From assembly GCA_034431895.1 (NCBI GenBank), contig DAOUCM010000098.1, positions 1-17,016 of the forward strand: a stretch of 17,016 nt of DNA, written 5' to 3'. Positions 1 to 7,099 of the stretch are shown piece by piece (the first letter of the stretch is position 1; every line of letters begins with the position of its first letter). The position numbers and the translations under genes were made by a program. Below the pieces are notes generated by a model. It saw nothing but the letters and a program-made list of their open reading frames with translations. It was not told the origin of the DNA and made no database searches. The stretch comes from JAABUE01 sp034431895 (GTDB taxonomy: Bacteria; Chloroflexota; Anaerolineae; Anaerolineales; Villigracilaceae).

Positions 1-371
1 AAGATGCGCATGGCAAGTTCGTTGTCCTTGTCGGTGCCATAGTGACGCTCTCCCGTGTGGAAATCTTGGGCAAAGGCGGCTGTGCCGTCCATGGCGTAGC
101 GCGTTACAGGCGAAGGAAGCGGATAATTGTAGGCCGGGTTGCGCGCTCCTAACGTGAATGCCTGTGGGCAGGTCCGAATGGCTTGGGTGACCAGCTCGGC
201 GGGCAGGTGAGCGACTTTTTCTTCCCACACGATATGTGCGCCATGCGCCTGAAGGTATTGGAGGGCTTTTTGGCTGTAATAGCGCACGCCAGCCTCCGAC
301 AAAATGCGCAGGGTCTCGGTATGAATCTTTTCTTTCTCGGCTTCTGACAGTAATTGGCATTGGTATCGCAT
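1..371 (-). CDS. MttB-family methyltransferase, N-terminal part, cut by left window edge
   Basis: The reverse strand is open from an ATG at 371 to the window edge, giving 123 residues. The protein begins MRYQCQLLSEAEKEK and aligns by eye with the N-termini of the three complete methyltransferases upstream. It shares the helical 'I..ETLRILSEAGVR' block (residues 16-30), 'LGARNPAYNY' (74-83) and an 'MDG' turn at 94-96. The family (MttB, COG5598) moves a methyl group from a methylated amine to a corrinoid protein through a TIM-barrel. The start is supported by a CGAGG stretch upstream and by the 57-nt gap after the preceding gene. It is probably the last visible gene of the operon. Its DG motif is followed by T-A, not C-G as in the 2026-3486 and 3539-4990 proteins, so substrate specificity may differ. 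The C-terminal three quarters lie outside the window. Confidence 0.85.
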   Translation of the reverse strand, partial: MRYQCQLLSEAEKEKIHTETLRILSEAGVRYYSQKALQYLQAHGAHIVWEEKVAHLPAELVTQAIRTCPQAFTLGARNPAYNYPLPSPVTRYAMDGTAAFAQDFHTGERHYGTDKDNELAMRI

Positions 372-428
372 ACGCTGGGCCTCGATTTATCTTTGTTTGG
401 GACGTTCTTTCTTTCGTAACATGCTCAT

Positions 429-1862
429 TCATTCTGTCTCACGGGCGCGCTTTTCGATTTTGTCCAATTCGCGTTGGATATCTTCGCTCAAGGGCAGGGG
501 CTGGTGTGTCGCAAGAATTTCGCGCAGCGACTCCCGCACCTCGTCTACCAAGGTGGGACGACCCGAGGCCGCCCAGTTCTCGTACGAGTCGCGCGCGTTG
601 AAGTCGCTGACATAGACTTCTCCGCTTTTCATGGCTTTGCGGGTAGAGCGCCGCCCCAAAAAGTTACCGCCATGTTCCACGGCTGCCAGGTCTACTTCGA
701 GCCACTCCTCGTCGCTGGTGTTGATGCCGTCTGAGAGGCGGGAGCAGCGTCGGAAGATTTCTACGTCAATCATCACTTGCTCCAGGCTCAAGATCATGGC
801 GCCGCTCAATTGGCCTGGTCCGACCAGTAAGTCAGGCCAGGAGAGAATGGCCATGGTCCAGTTCAATGCGCGTTCGTAGCCAGAGCGCACGCCTGGCACA
901 TAATGGCCCGGATTGCCGGCCGAGGCTTCGACCGGCAGGCCATAGTGACGCGCCATTTCAATCACTGCCGTCCCTAGAAGCCCGTGTTCCACTTCGCCGC
1001 CGGTAAATCGCCCGGTGTATGGGTCAACGATCGAGGGCGCCGGCGCGTAGATGACGGGCGTGCCAGGCGCTGCCGCTTGGATGAGACACAACATGGCAAG
1101 CGTTTCGCAGTTGGAAAGCATTACGGTGGAAATCAAACTGGCAGGCGCTGTGGCGCCCATCAAGGGCATGGGCATAATGGCGGCCGGGAAACCCCACTCG
1201 ATGGTTTCCAAATAGGCGTCGGTGTGTTGCTCCTCGATGACCAACGGCGAAACGGGTGTCAGGAGGAACGAAAAGGGATTCGATTTCTTCATTTCTTGCT
1301 TGCCGCCAAATACCGTTCCCAATACTTCCAGCATCCAACGAGACTCTTCGACGGTGTAAGAGCAATCCTGGAGATGTTTCGAGAAATTGGACACCATTTC
1401 GCGCCAATAGCGCACCGAGTCTCCCATCGTTTTTTGGAAGAAGGTGGCTTCTACCATAGACCAGTAGACGCCTACTTCGTCCAGCGCATCAATCAAGCGC
1501 GTGGCGTTCAACCAATCATCGAAAGTGGGTTCCCGGCGTTCTTCGGTCTCGGTGTCCATCACGTAAATTGCAGCGCCGTCGGCCAGCAGGGTGCATTGAT
1601 TTTCGTTGACGGGAAACTCCCATTTGGGTCGTCGGCCGCCCAGTTTGAATTTTTTGGGCGCCAGCCGCAGCGCCTCTTCGACCAGGGCGCGCGGGAAGCG
1701 CACGATATTGTTCGTGTTGTCTACGTCTGCGCCGGCAGCCTTCAAAATTTTGCGTCCGCGCGCAGTGTCTACTCGTACTCCTTTCGTAGCCAAGATAGAT
1801 AAGGTGCGCTCATGTACCTGAGCGATTTCTTGATCTGACAATACTCTCAAGTCGGTTTCCAT
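429..1862 (-). CDS. MttB-family (trimethylamine/betaine) methyltransferase, non-pyrrolysine, divergent paralog
   Basis: This encodes 477 residues when started at METDLRVLSDQE. That ATG (1862) is preceded by AGAGGT at good spacing; an ATG ten codons further up has no comparable site. Length and architecture match full MttB-family proteins of about 480-500 residues. Visible landmarks are the N-terminal helical block 'HERTLSILATKGVR' (17-30), 'KLGGRRP' (73-79), 'LADGAA' (93-98), the barrel segment 'MGATAPASLISTVM' and 'GTPVIYAPAP', and the C-terminal 'ILATHQPLPL'. The stop is TGA and there is no internal amber codon, so it is not a pyrrolysine TMA methyltransferase. Glycine-betaine or another quaternary amine is a family-level possibility only. 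It is the most divergent of the three complete paralogs, which suggests a different substrate. Confidence 0.87.
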   Translation of the reverse strand: METDLRVLSDQEIAQVHERTLSILATKGVRVDTARGRKILKAAGADVDNTNNIVRFPRALVEEALRLAPKKFKLGGRRPKWEFPVNENQCTLLADGAAIYVMDTETEERREPTFDDWLNATRLIDALDEVGVYWSMVEATFFQKTMGDSVRYWREMVSNFSKHLQDCSYTVEESRWMLEVLGTVFGGKQEMKKSNPFSFLLTPVSPLVIEEQHTDAYLETIEWGFPAAIMPMPLMGATAPASLISTVMLSNCETLAMLCLIQAAAPGTPVIYAPAPSIVDPYTGRFTGGEVEHGLLGTAVIEMARHYGLPVEASAGNPGHYVPGVRSGYERALNWTMAILSWPDLLVGPGQLSGAMILSLEQVMIDVEIFRRCSRLSDGINTSDEEWLEVDLAAVEHGGNFLGRRSTRKAMKSGEVYVSDFNARDSYENWAASGRPTLVDEVRESLREILATHQPLPLSEDIQRELDKIEKRARETE

Positions 1863-1968
1863 AGAAACCTCTTTCTTGTTTTGGAAATACAAATACTATG
1901 CTCTCGTTACAATGTGTTAGGGAGTTGGATACGGGTGGCGGTTGAATTTCGTCCGCCGGGCTCTTGCG

Positions 1969-2008
1969 CCAGGAGCAGGGTTTAGGGAGAGTACGAACCC
2001 GCTCCTGG
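1969..2008 (-). other. Intergenic hairpin between two methyltransferase genes
   Basis: The 163-nt gap between the methyltransferase genes holds an inverted repeat, CCAGGAGCAGGG (1969-1980) against CCCGCTCCTGG (1998-2008). It is 11 paired bases with one bulged A around a 17-nt loop. No T-run follows on the minus strand, so it is not a classic terminator. It could be an RNA processing or stability element, since this is the only long gap in the operon. Confidence 0.4.
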
Positions 2009-2025
2009 AGGAAGAGGCGCATCGT

Positions 2026-3486
2026 TCATTCTTTCCCTCCTATCTCCCGGTCTGCCGTTGCCAGGATGCGGGTCAATTCAGCCTGCTGGATAGGCTCCAG
2101 CGGCTGCGGATGATGAGTTTGGATAATGGACTCGACTTTCTCGCGCGCTACTTCGACGGGATCGCGCATCTTTCCCGACGGGTCAACTTGCCCGGTCAAC
2201 CCGGAGAATTTCCGCGCCCGAAGGTTTTCCCGCGTGTGGCGGTGCTTCAAGAACAAGCCGCGCGGTCCCACTTCCTTGATGACATCGAGGGCCAGCGCTT
2301 CGCGCGTGATGTCCAGCCCGGCGGCCTCAATGCGGACGCGGTGATAGATTTCGCTGTCGAGCAGGATGGCTTCGGGGTACAACAGCGTGCAGGATTCGAG
2401 CAGGCCCAGGCCCGAGCCGGTCTCGGCGCCGGCCAGGGCGCACAACATCAGCGAGGCGGCGGCGTCACCGGCTTGCTGCCAGCCTGGCTGGTGTGCGTCG
2501 GTGCCAAAGATGCCTGCCAGCGTTGGCACACCCCAGTGATGCGCCATTTCGACGCCAACGGGATAGAGCAGGGTGCCTTCCCAGGAGGTGCCAAGATAAG
2601 CGCCGCTGTGCGGGTGCATGACGCCCGGCATGAAAGAATGAAAGACCGGCGCGCCAGGGTATGCCATTTGAATCAACACCAACGCCGAGACGATTTCGGC
2701 GTCGCCGGTCACCACCGTTCCTGCCAGCGTAGCCGGGCCGGTGGAGCCGACGTTTGCCATGGACATAAAGCCTACCGGCAAACCTGCTTCGGCAAACAAC
2801 AAGGCCGATTCCATGCCTTCTTTGTCTTGTCCGAGGGGGGCAATACAGCACACCAATAAGGACAAGGGCGGACGCTTGCGCATATTTTCTTCGCTGCCGG
2901 CAATCACCCGCGCCATTTCCACAGCGTAGCGTCCTAAGGCCTCGCCCATCACGGTTTCGGTTTGGACGTGTTTGACGGTATTGTTGAACGAGGCTTCGAT
3001 TTCGTGTAGGGGAGCGGTGCTGGGATAATCGGCGGCGCTGACGATGGGCCAGTAAAAGCCAATGGAGGGCAAGGCGTCAGCCACGCGCGCCATGGTGGCT
3101 ACGTCTGCTTTGCGGGAAGCGCGTCGCTCGCGGGTGGTAAAGTCTATGGTTTCCACGCCGCAGCCGTCGGTGGCACAGTACATTTGTGTGCCGTCCAGGG
3201 CCAGGTCGTGGGCGGGGGAGCGGGCGCCCATCGTGTAGTAACGAGGCGCTTTTTTAAGGGTAGCAAGCACCAGGTCCGGTGAGAGGCGCACAATCTGTTT
3301 CTGAAAGTCCACATGAGCGCCATGTTCGGCGTAAATGCGCAAGCATTTTTCGGAAGGGCAATGCACGCCGGTCTCGGACAGGATTTCGAGGGTGCCATTG
3401 GCAAGGGTCTGGATTTGCTGGTCGTCCAGCAGGTGATAAGGCCGCTTTGGCCGGATGGGTTGAATGGGGGGTGTATCGGTAAACAT
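2026..3486 (-). CDS. MttB-family methyltransferase, non-pyrrolysine
   Basis: This is a complete 486-residue protein starting MFTDTPPIQP, with GAGAGG upstream of the ATG at 3486. It follows the MttB (COG5598) layout: a helical N-terminal block 'GTLEILSETGVHCPSEK' (31-47), 'YYTMGARSP' (83-91), 'ATDGCG' (105-110), 'TAPLHEIEASFNNTVKHV', 'GSTGPATLAGTVV', 'GAPVFHSFMPG' and a C-terminal 'HPQPLEPIQQAEL'. It is clearly the closest relative of the 3539-4990 protein, with long runs of identity such as 'RVADALP' and 'RKRPPLSL', so the two probably arose by duplication and then diverged. Expected role: methyl transfer from a methylated amine to a cobalamin-carrying partner protein in the cytoplasm. The partner is not in the window. 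The stop is TGA. Confidence 0.9.
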   Translation of the reverse strand: MFTDTPPIQPIRPKRPYHLLDDQQIQTLANGTLEILSETGVHCPSEKCLRIYAEHGAHVDFQKQIVRLSPDLVLATLKKAPRYYTMGARSPAHDLALDGTQMYCATDGCGVETIDFTTRERRASRKADVATMARVADALPSIGFYWPIVSAADYPSTAPLHEIEASFNNTVKHVQTETVMGEALGRYAVEMARVIAGSEENMRKRPPLSLLVCCIAPLGQDKEGMESALLFAEAGLPVGFMSMANVGSTGPATLAGTVVTGDAEIVSALVLIQMAYPGAPVFHSFMPGVMHPHSGAYLGTSWEGTLLYPVGVEMAHHWGVPTLAGIFGTDAHQPGWQQAGDAAASLMLCALAGAETGSGLGLLESCTLLYPEAILLDSEIYHRVRIEAAGLDITREALALDVIKEVGPRGLFLKHRHTRENLRARKFSGLTGQVDPSGKMRDPVEVAREKVESIIQTHHPQPLEPIQQAELTRILATADREIGGKE

Positions 3487-3538
3487 GGTTTGCCTCTCTC
3501 GGCCTGACAGAGGATGAGATACTCTGCCAGGCTATCTC

Positions 3539-4990
3539 CTATCCAAGTTCTTTATCGGCTGCTGCCAGGATGCGAATCAGTTCGTTTTGTTTGTTCTTTT
3601 CGAGCGGTTCGGGTTGATGCGTTGCCAGGATGTTGCGCACACGCTCACGCGCCACTTCGCGCGCATCGCGGTATTTGCCGTCGGCGCCCAGTTCATGCGT
3701 TACGCCGCGCACCAGAGAGGTGCGGATATGTTCGCGGGTGTGTTTTTGGCTCAGAAAATGCCCGCCCGGTCCAACGTGGGCAATGGCCTCCAGGGCGAGC
3801 GTCTCTTCGCTGATTTCCATCTGCATCAGGTAGGCGCGGGCGCGCTGGTAAAGGTCTTCATCGAGGATGATTTGTTCAGGATACAGGCGGGTGTACGTGC
3901 GCGCCAGCCCCATGCCGGTCACGATTTCTGGACTGGTCAGGCCGGCCAGCAGCGGGTCGAGGGCCGTCTCAGCAGCCGACTGCCAGGTGCCGACCTCGAG
4001 CGAGTCGGTGCCGTAGCAAGCGCCCAATGACGACATGCCCCAATGATGCGCCATTTCGACCACGCCGTAGCGTCCGCGCGCGTCGCGCGGGTAACTGACG
4101 TAGCCGCCGGTGCGCGGGTCGGCCCAGGCTTGCATGAGCGAATGGAAGACCGGCGCGCCTGGAGCCACCAATTGCATGAGAACGGTAGCGCTGATGATTT
4201 CGGCATCGGCCATGGCAAAAGCGCCGGCCAGCGTGGCGGGAGCGGTAGTGCCAAGCGTGGGCATGGCCAAGAAGCCGACCGGCACGCCCGCTTGGGCCAT
4301 CACCATAGCGCCTTCGATGCCGGCATGATCTTGGACGAGCGGCGCAATGGTGCAAACGACCAGCGAAAGCGGGGGGCGTTTGCGCAGTTCGTCTTTGCTG
4401 CCCGCAATGACCGTGGCCATCTCGAGGGCGTATTCGCAGTCGCGTCCTCCCATGATGGTTTCGGATTGGACATGTTTTACCGAGTTGTTCCAGATGGCTT
4501 CTATTTCGTGCAGAGGAGCGGTTTTCCCATAGTCTTGTGCGCTGACCATCGGCCAGATGAAGGCAATAGCCGGCAGGGCATCGGCCACGCGCGCCATCAT
4601 AGCCACATCGCTTTTGCGCGAGGCGCGCTCGGTCTGAGTATCCAGGTCTACCACCTGCACGCCGCAACCGTCGGTTGTGAAGTACGTTACTCCATTTTGC
4701 AGTTGCAGGTCGTATTCTGGCGCGCGCGCTCCCAAGACAAAATAGCGGGGAACGGTTTGCATGGCTTTGAATACCAGGTCGCGCGGGAATTTGACGTTTT
4801 GCGTGGCTTTGTCCACTTTGGCGCCATGTCCATGTAAGACCGTCAGCGCCTTCTCCGATGGAAAACGCACGCCTACTTCTTCCAGGATGCGCAGTGTGGC
4901 TTCCTGGAGTTGATCCAATTGCTCGTCGGACAAATACTGGATGCGATAGGCGGAACGAATAGGCTCAAGCGGGGGACGTTGAACGGTCAT
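3539..4990 (-). CDS. MttB-family methyltransferase, non-pyrrolysine
   Basis: The 483-residue protein starts at MTVQRPPLEP. This ATG (4990) is preceded by AAGGAG with an 8-nt spacer. A start 13 codons upstream is also open but has no such site and would overlap the region of the ABC permease stop. Landmarks: 'ATLRILEEVGVRFPSEKAL' (31-49), 'LGARAPEYD' (86-94), 'TTDGCG' (105-110), 'APLHEIEAIWNNSVKHV', 'GTTAPATLAGAFA', 'GAPVFHSLMQAW' and 'VEMAHHWGM'. It shares the DGCG motif and most of its length with the 2026-3486 protein. It is the first methyltransferase after the permeases (48-nt gap), which ties the family to the transporter. The stop is TAG at the normal C-terminal position, so it is a terminator and not a pyrrolysine codon. 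Confidence 0.9.
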   Translation of the reverse strand: MTVQRPPLEPIRSAYRIQYLSDEQLDQLQEATLRILEEVGVRFPSEKALTVLHGHGAKVDKATQNVKFPRDLVFKAMQTVPRYFVLGARAPEYDLQLQNGVTYFTTDGCGVQVVDLDTQTERASRKSDVAMMARVADALPAIAFIWPMVSAQDYGKTAPLHEIEAIWNNSVKHVQSETIMGGRDCEYALEMATVIAGSKDELRKRPPLSLVVCTIAPLVQDHAGIEGAMVMAQAGVPVGFLAMPTLGTTAPATLAGAFAMADAEIISATVLMQLVAPGAPVFHSLMQAWADPRTGGYVSYPRDARGRYGVVEMAHHWGMSSLGACYGTDSLEVGTWQSAAETALDPLLAGLTSPEIVTGMGLARTYTRLYPEQIILDEDLYQRARAYLMQMEISEETLALEAIAHVGPGGHFLSQKHTREHIRTSLVRGVTHELGADGKYRDAREVARERVRNILATHQPEPLEKNKQNELIRILAAADKELG

Positions 4991-5038
4991 CTGCTGTACT
5001 CCTTGGCTGCCAATCGGCAGCAGCCGCAAAATTTCGAA

Positions 5039-5977
5039 TTAGCGCTCGCCTATTTTCTCGAGCACTTTGTGGGGGTCGAAAGCATCTCGCAAACCGTCTC
5101 CAATGTAGTTGACAGAAATAATAGCCAGGAAAATCATGAAACCGGGAAAGATAGCCAGCCAGGGATACTTGGTAAAATGTTCCTGAGCATTGCTCAACAA
5201 ATTCCCCCAAGATGGCGTGGGCGGCTGAATTCCAAAGCCCAGGAAACTCAAGCCTGATTCTTCGATAATCGCATAGCCTAATTCCAAAGTCGCTTCGACG
5301 ACGATGGGGCCAATCGTGTTGGGCAGGATGTGGTTCAGGATGATGCGCAAGTCCGAGCCGCCTAGCGCGCGCGTGGCGGTCACAAAGTCCAATTCGCGCA
5401 AGGTGAGAATAGCGGCACGCACGAGACGGGCAAACGTCATCCAGGCCAGGATGCCGATGACCAGGCCAATCGTCAATACGCTGTTGCGCTCGAACAAGGG
5501 TGCTTCTACTTCACGCAAGATGGCGCTGAGCAAGATGAGAACCATGAAGGAGGGCAAGGAAAGGAAGGTGTCGGTGATGCGCATCAAGGTCGTGTCGAGC
5601 CTGCCTCCGTAAAAACCAGCCAGCGCCCCTATCGGAACGCCGATGCTCAGCGAAATGACAACGACCAGCAAGCCAACCGTCAATGAGATGCGGCCGCCAT
5701 ATAAGACGCGCGTGAGCAAATCGCGGCCCAGCGCGTCGGTGCCCATAGGATGACGCAGAGAGGGCGGCTGGTTGCGCTCTCCCATGCTGGAGAGTTCAGG
5801 ATCATAGGGCGAGAGCGGCGCAAGCAGAACTGCCAGCACCAATAGGCCCAGCACGATCGCGCCTCCCACCGCTCCAGGGTGTTTGCGAAAGCGTTTCCAG
5901 ACAGCAAACGCCATACTGGCGCTTTCAGCCGTCACGGTGGATTTGCTCGACGAAAAGTCAACTACGCTTTGGGTCAT
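5039..5977 (-). CDS. ABC transporter permease, DppC/OppC type
   Basis: This is a 312-residue inner-membrane permease of the peptide/nickel ABC family (binding-protein-dependent transport inner-membrane component). A cytoplasmic N-terminus of about 38 residues precedes the first membrane helix (about 38-56). The DppC signature 'HPMGTDALGRDLLTRV' is at 76-91. The cytoplasmic EAA loop 'ATRALGGSDLRIILNHILPN' (201-220) contacts the ATPase, and the C-terminus 'GDGLRDAFDPH' is typical. The start ATG lies 3 nt after the stop of the partner permease, so translation is probably coupled; no clear Shine-Dalgarno is seen. It should form a heterodimer with the 5981-7024 product. The required ATPase subunits are not in the window. 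The substrate may be a peptide or, given the neighbours, a methylated amine or sugar. Confidence 0.93.
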   Translation of the reverse strand: MTQSVVDFSSSKSTVTAESASMAFAVWKRFRKHPGAVGGAIVLGLLVLAVLLAPLSPYDPELSSMGERNQPPSLRHPMGTDALGRDLLTRVLYGGRISLTVGLLVVVISLSIGVPIGALAGFYGGRLDTTLMRITDTFLSLPSFMVLILLSAILREVEAPLFERNSVLTIGLVIGILAWMTFARLVRAAILTLRELDFVTATRALGGSDLRIILNHILPNTIGPIVVEATLELGYAIIEESGLSFLGFGIQPPTPSWGNLLSNAQEHFTKYPWLAIFPGFMIFLAIISVNYIGDGLRDAFDPHKVLEKIGER

Positions 5978-5980
5978 TAT

Positions 5981-7024
5981 TTAGTCATAACGCACGCGCG
6001 GATCGAGATATGCGTACAAAATATCAGCCAGCAGATTAGACAGGATGATAAAGGCGGCTCCAATGATGAGCACAGCCATCAAAATCGGATAGTCGCGGTT
6101 GAGGGCTGCTTGGTAGTATAAGCGCCCCATCCCAGGCCAGGAAAACAGGATTTCCACAAAAATAGCGCCGCTGAAAATGTAGGGCAAATCGAGCGCCAGG
6201 AGCGTAATGAGCGGAATGAGCGCATTGCGCAAGGCGTGTTTGTACAACACCGTTTTTTGCGGCAGACCCTTGGCGCGGGCAGTGCGCAAGTAATCTTTGT
6301 GGATGACATCCAACATGCTGGAGCGCAGGAAGCGCGAGTACCAGGCAATCCAGCCGAGTGCACCCGTCAAGACAGGCAGAATCAGGTGTACCACCCGGTC
6401 GCCAAGATGAAAGCCTACGCTGCCGGTAGTGGTCATGCCGCCGGAGGGCAGCAGCGGCTCGCCAGTAAAGGGATTTCTCAGCCAGGCGTAGAAAATCAGA
6501 ATCAGTATCAACCCCAGCCAGAATTCCGGAATGGCCTGACCGGCAAACGAAAAGGTGGTGACGGTAATGTCGAAAGCCGAATATTGTTTGATGGCCGAAA
6601 TGATGCCAATGGGAATAGCAATCAGCACAGCCAGCAGCATGGTAATCGTCATCAAGTAAATCGTATTGGGCAAACGCTGACTGATTTCGACCAAGACCGG
6701 CTGGCGGGTTCGAAAAGAGAAACCAAAGTCGCCGCGGAGGATACCCTTGCGCGTGCCGTAACTTTCAGGGACGCCGTCGCCATCCAAGTCTACCCGCATC
6801 CAGTCATTGCCTATCAACCAGACCAGGTATTGCGTTGGCAGCGGTTTGTCCAGCCCAAATTGTCGCTTGAGCAATTCAATTTTTTCTGGGCTGATATGGC
6901 GGCTCTGTCCATGTCCAGCCAAAGGCCCGCCCGGCGACACATTGACCAGCGCAAACAAGAGAATGCTGAGCAAGAACAGCAGCCCAACCGTTTGAAGTAA
7001 GCGCCGCGCAATGTAAGTGGTCAT
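5981..7024 (-). CDS. ABC transporter permease, DppB/OppB type
   Basis: The 347-residue permease starts at MTTYIARRLL, the usual DppB N-terminus. An upstream extension of 19 residues runs back through the intergenic hairpin and is unlikely. A first helix spans 9-29. A periplasmic domain holds 'GDFGFSFRTRQPV' (98-110), and several further helices and the EAA loop 'RTARAKGLPQKTVLYKHALR' (248-267) follow, ending in 'DPRVRYD'. The periplasmic part carries an acidic D-x-D-G-D-G loop (79-84, 'DLDGDG') that resembles a calcium-binding loop; I recall similar inserts in Chloroflexota permeases but cannot check. The Shine-Dalgarno is weak, so expression may be lower than that of the binding protein. Its stop is 3 nt from the next permease gene. 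Confidence 0.93.
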   Translation of the reverse strand: MTTYIARRLLQTVGLLFLLSILLFALVNVSPGGPLAGHGQSRHISPEKIELLKRQFGLDKPLPTQYLVWLIGNDWMRVDLDGDGVPESYGTRKGILRGDFGFSFRTRQPVLVEISQRLPNTIYLMTITMLLAVLIAIPIGIISAIKQYSAFDITVTTFSFAGQAIPEFWLGLILILIFYAWLRNPFTGEPLLPSGGMTTTGSVGFHLGDRVVHLILPVLTGALGWIAWYSRFLRSSMLDVIHKDYLRTARAKGLPQKTVLYKHALRNALIPLITLLALDLPYIFSGAIFVEILFSWPGMGRLYYQAALNRDYPILMAVLIIGAAFIILSNLLADILYAYLDPRVRYD

Positions 7025-7054
7025 AGACAGGGTTCGTAGTGTGGCACAATTTCG

Positions 7055-7091
7055 ACTGGGCGGCTTGCCTTTACTTTGCAAGCCGCCCAGT
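7055..7091 (-). terminator. Perfect 14-bp hairpin between binding-protein and permease genes
   Basis: ACTGGGCGGCTTGC (7055-7068) and its exact complement (7078-7091) form a 14-bp, GC-rich stem with a 9-nt loop. It starts 8 nt after the stop of the substrate-binding gene. On the minus strand it is followed by CGAAATTGTG, with no real T-run. It is therefore better read as a leaky terminator or an RNA-stabilising structure that lets the binding protein be made in excess of the permeases, as is common in ABC importer operons. Confidence 0.7.
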
Positions 7092-7099
7092 GATAGGGA

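Noticed and set aside
984..2859. Long plus-strand open frames opposite the methyltransferase genes
   Set aside because: They are antisense shadows of high-GC genes, with no recognisable motifs and His/Arg/Gly-rich compositions.
3539..3541. Amber (TAG) codon at the end of an MttB-family gene, possible pyrrolysine codon
   Set aside because: It lies at the normal C-terminus of a full-length 483-residue protein and just before the next gene, whereas pyrrolysine is internal in MttB. It acts as a stop.
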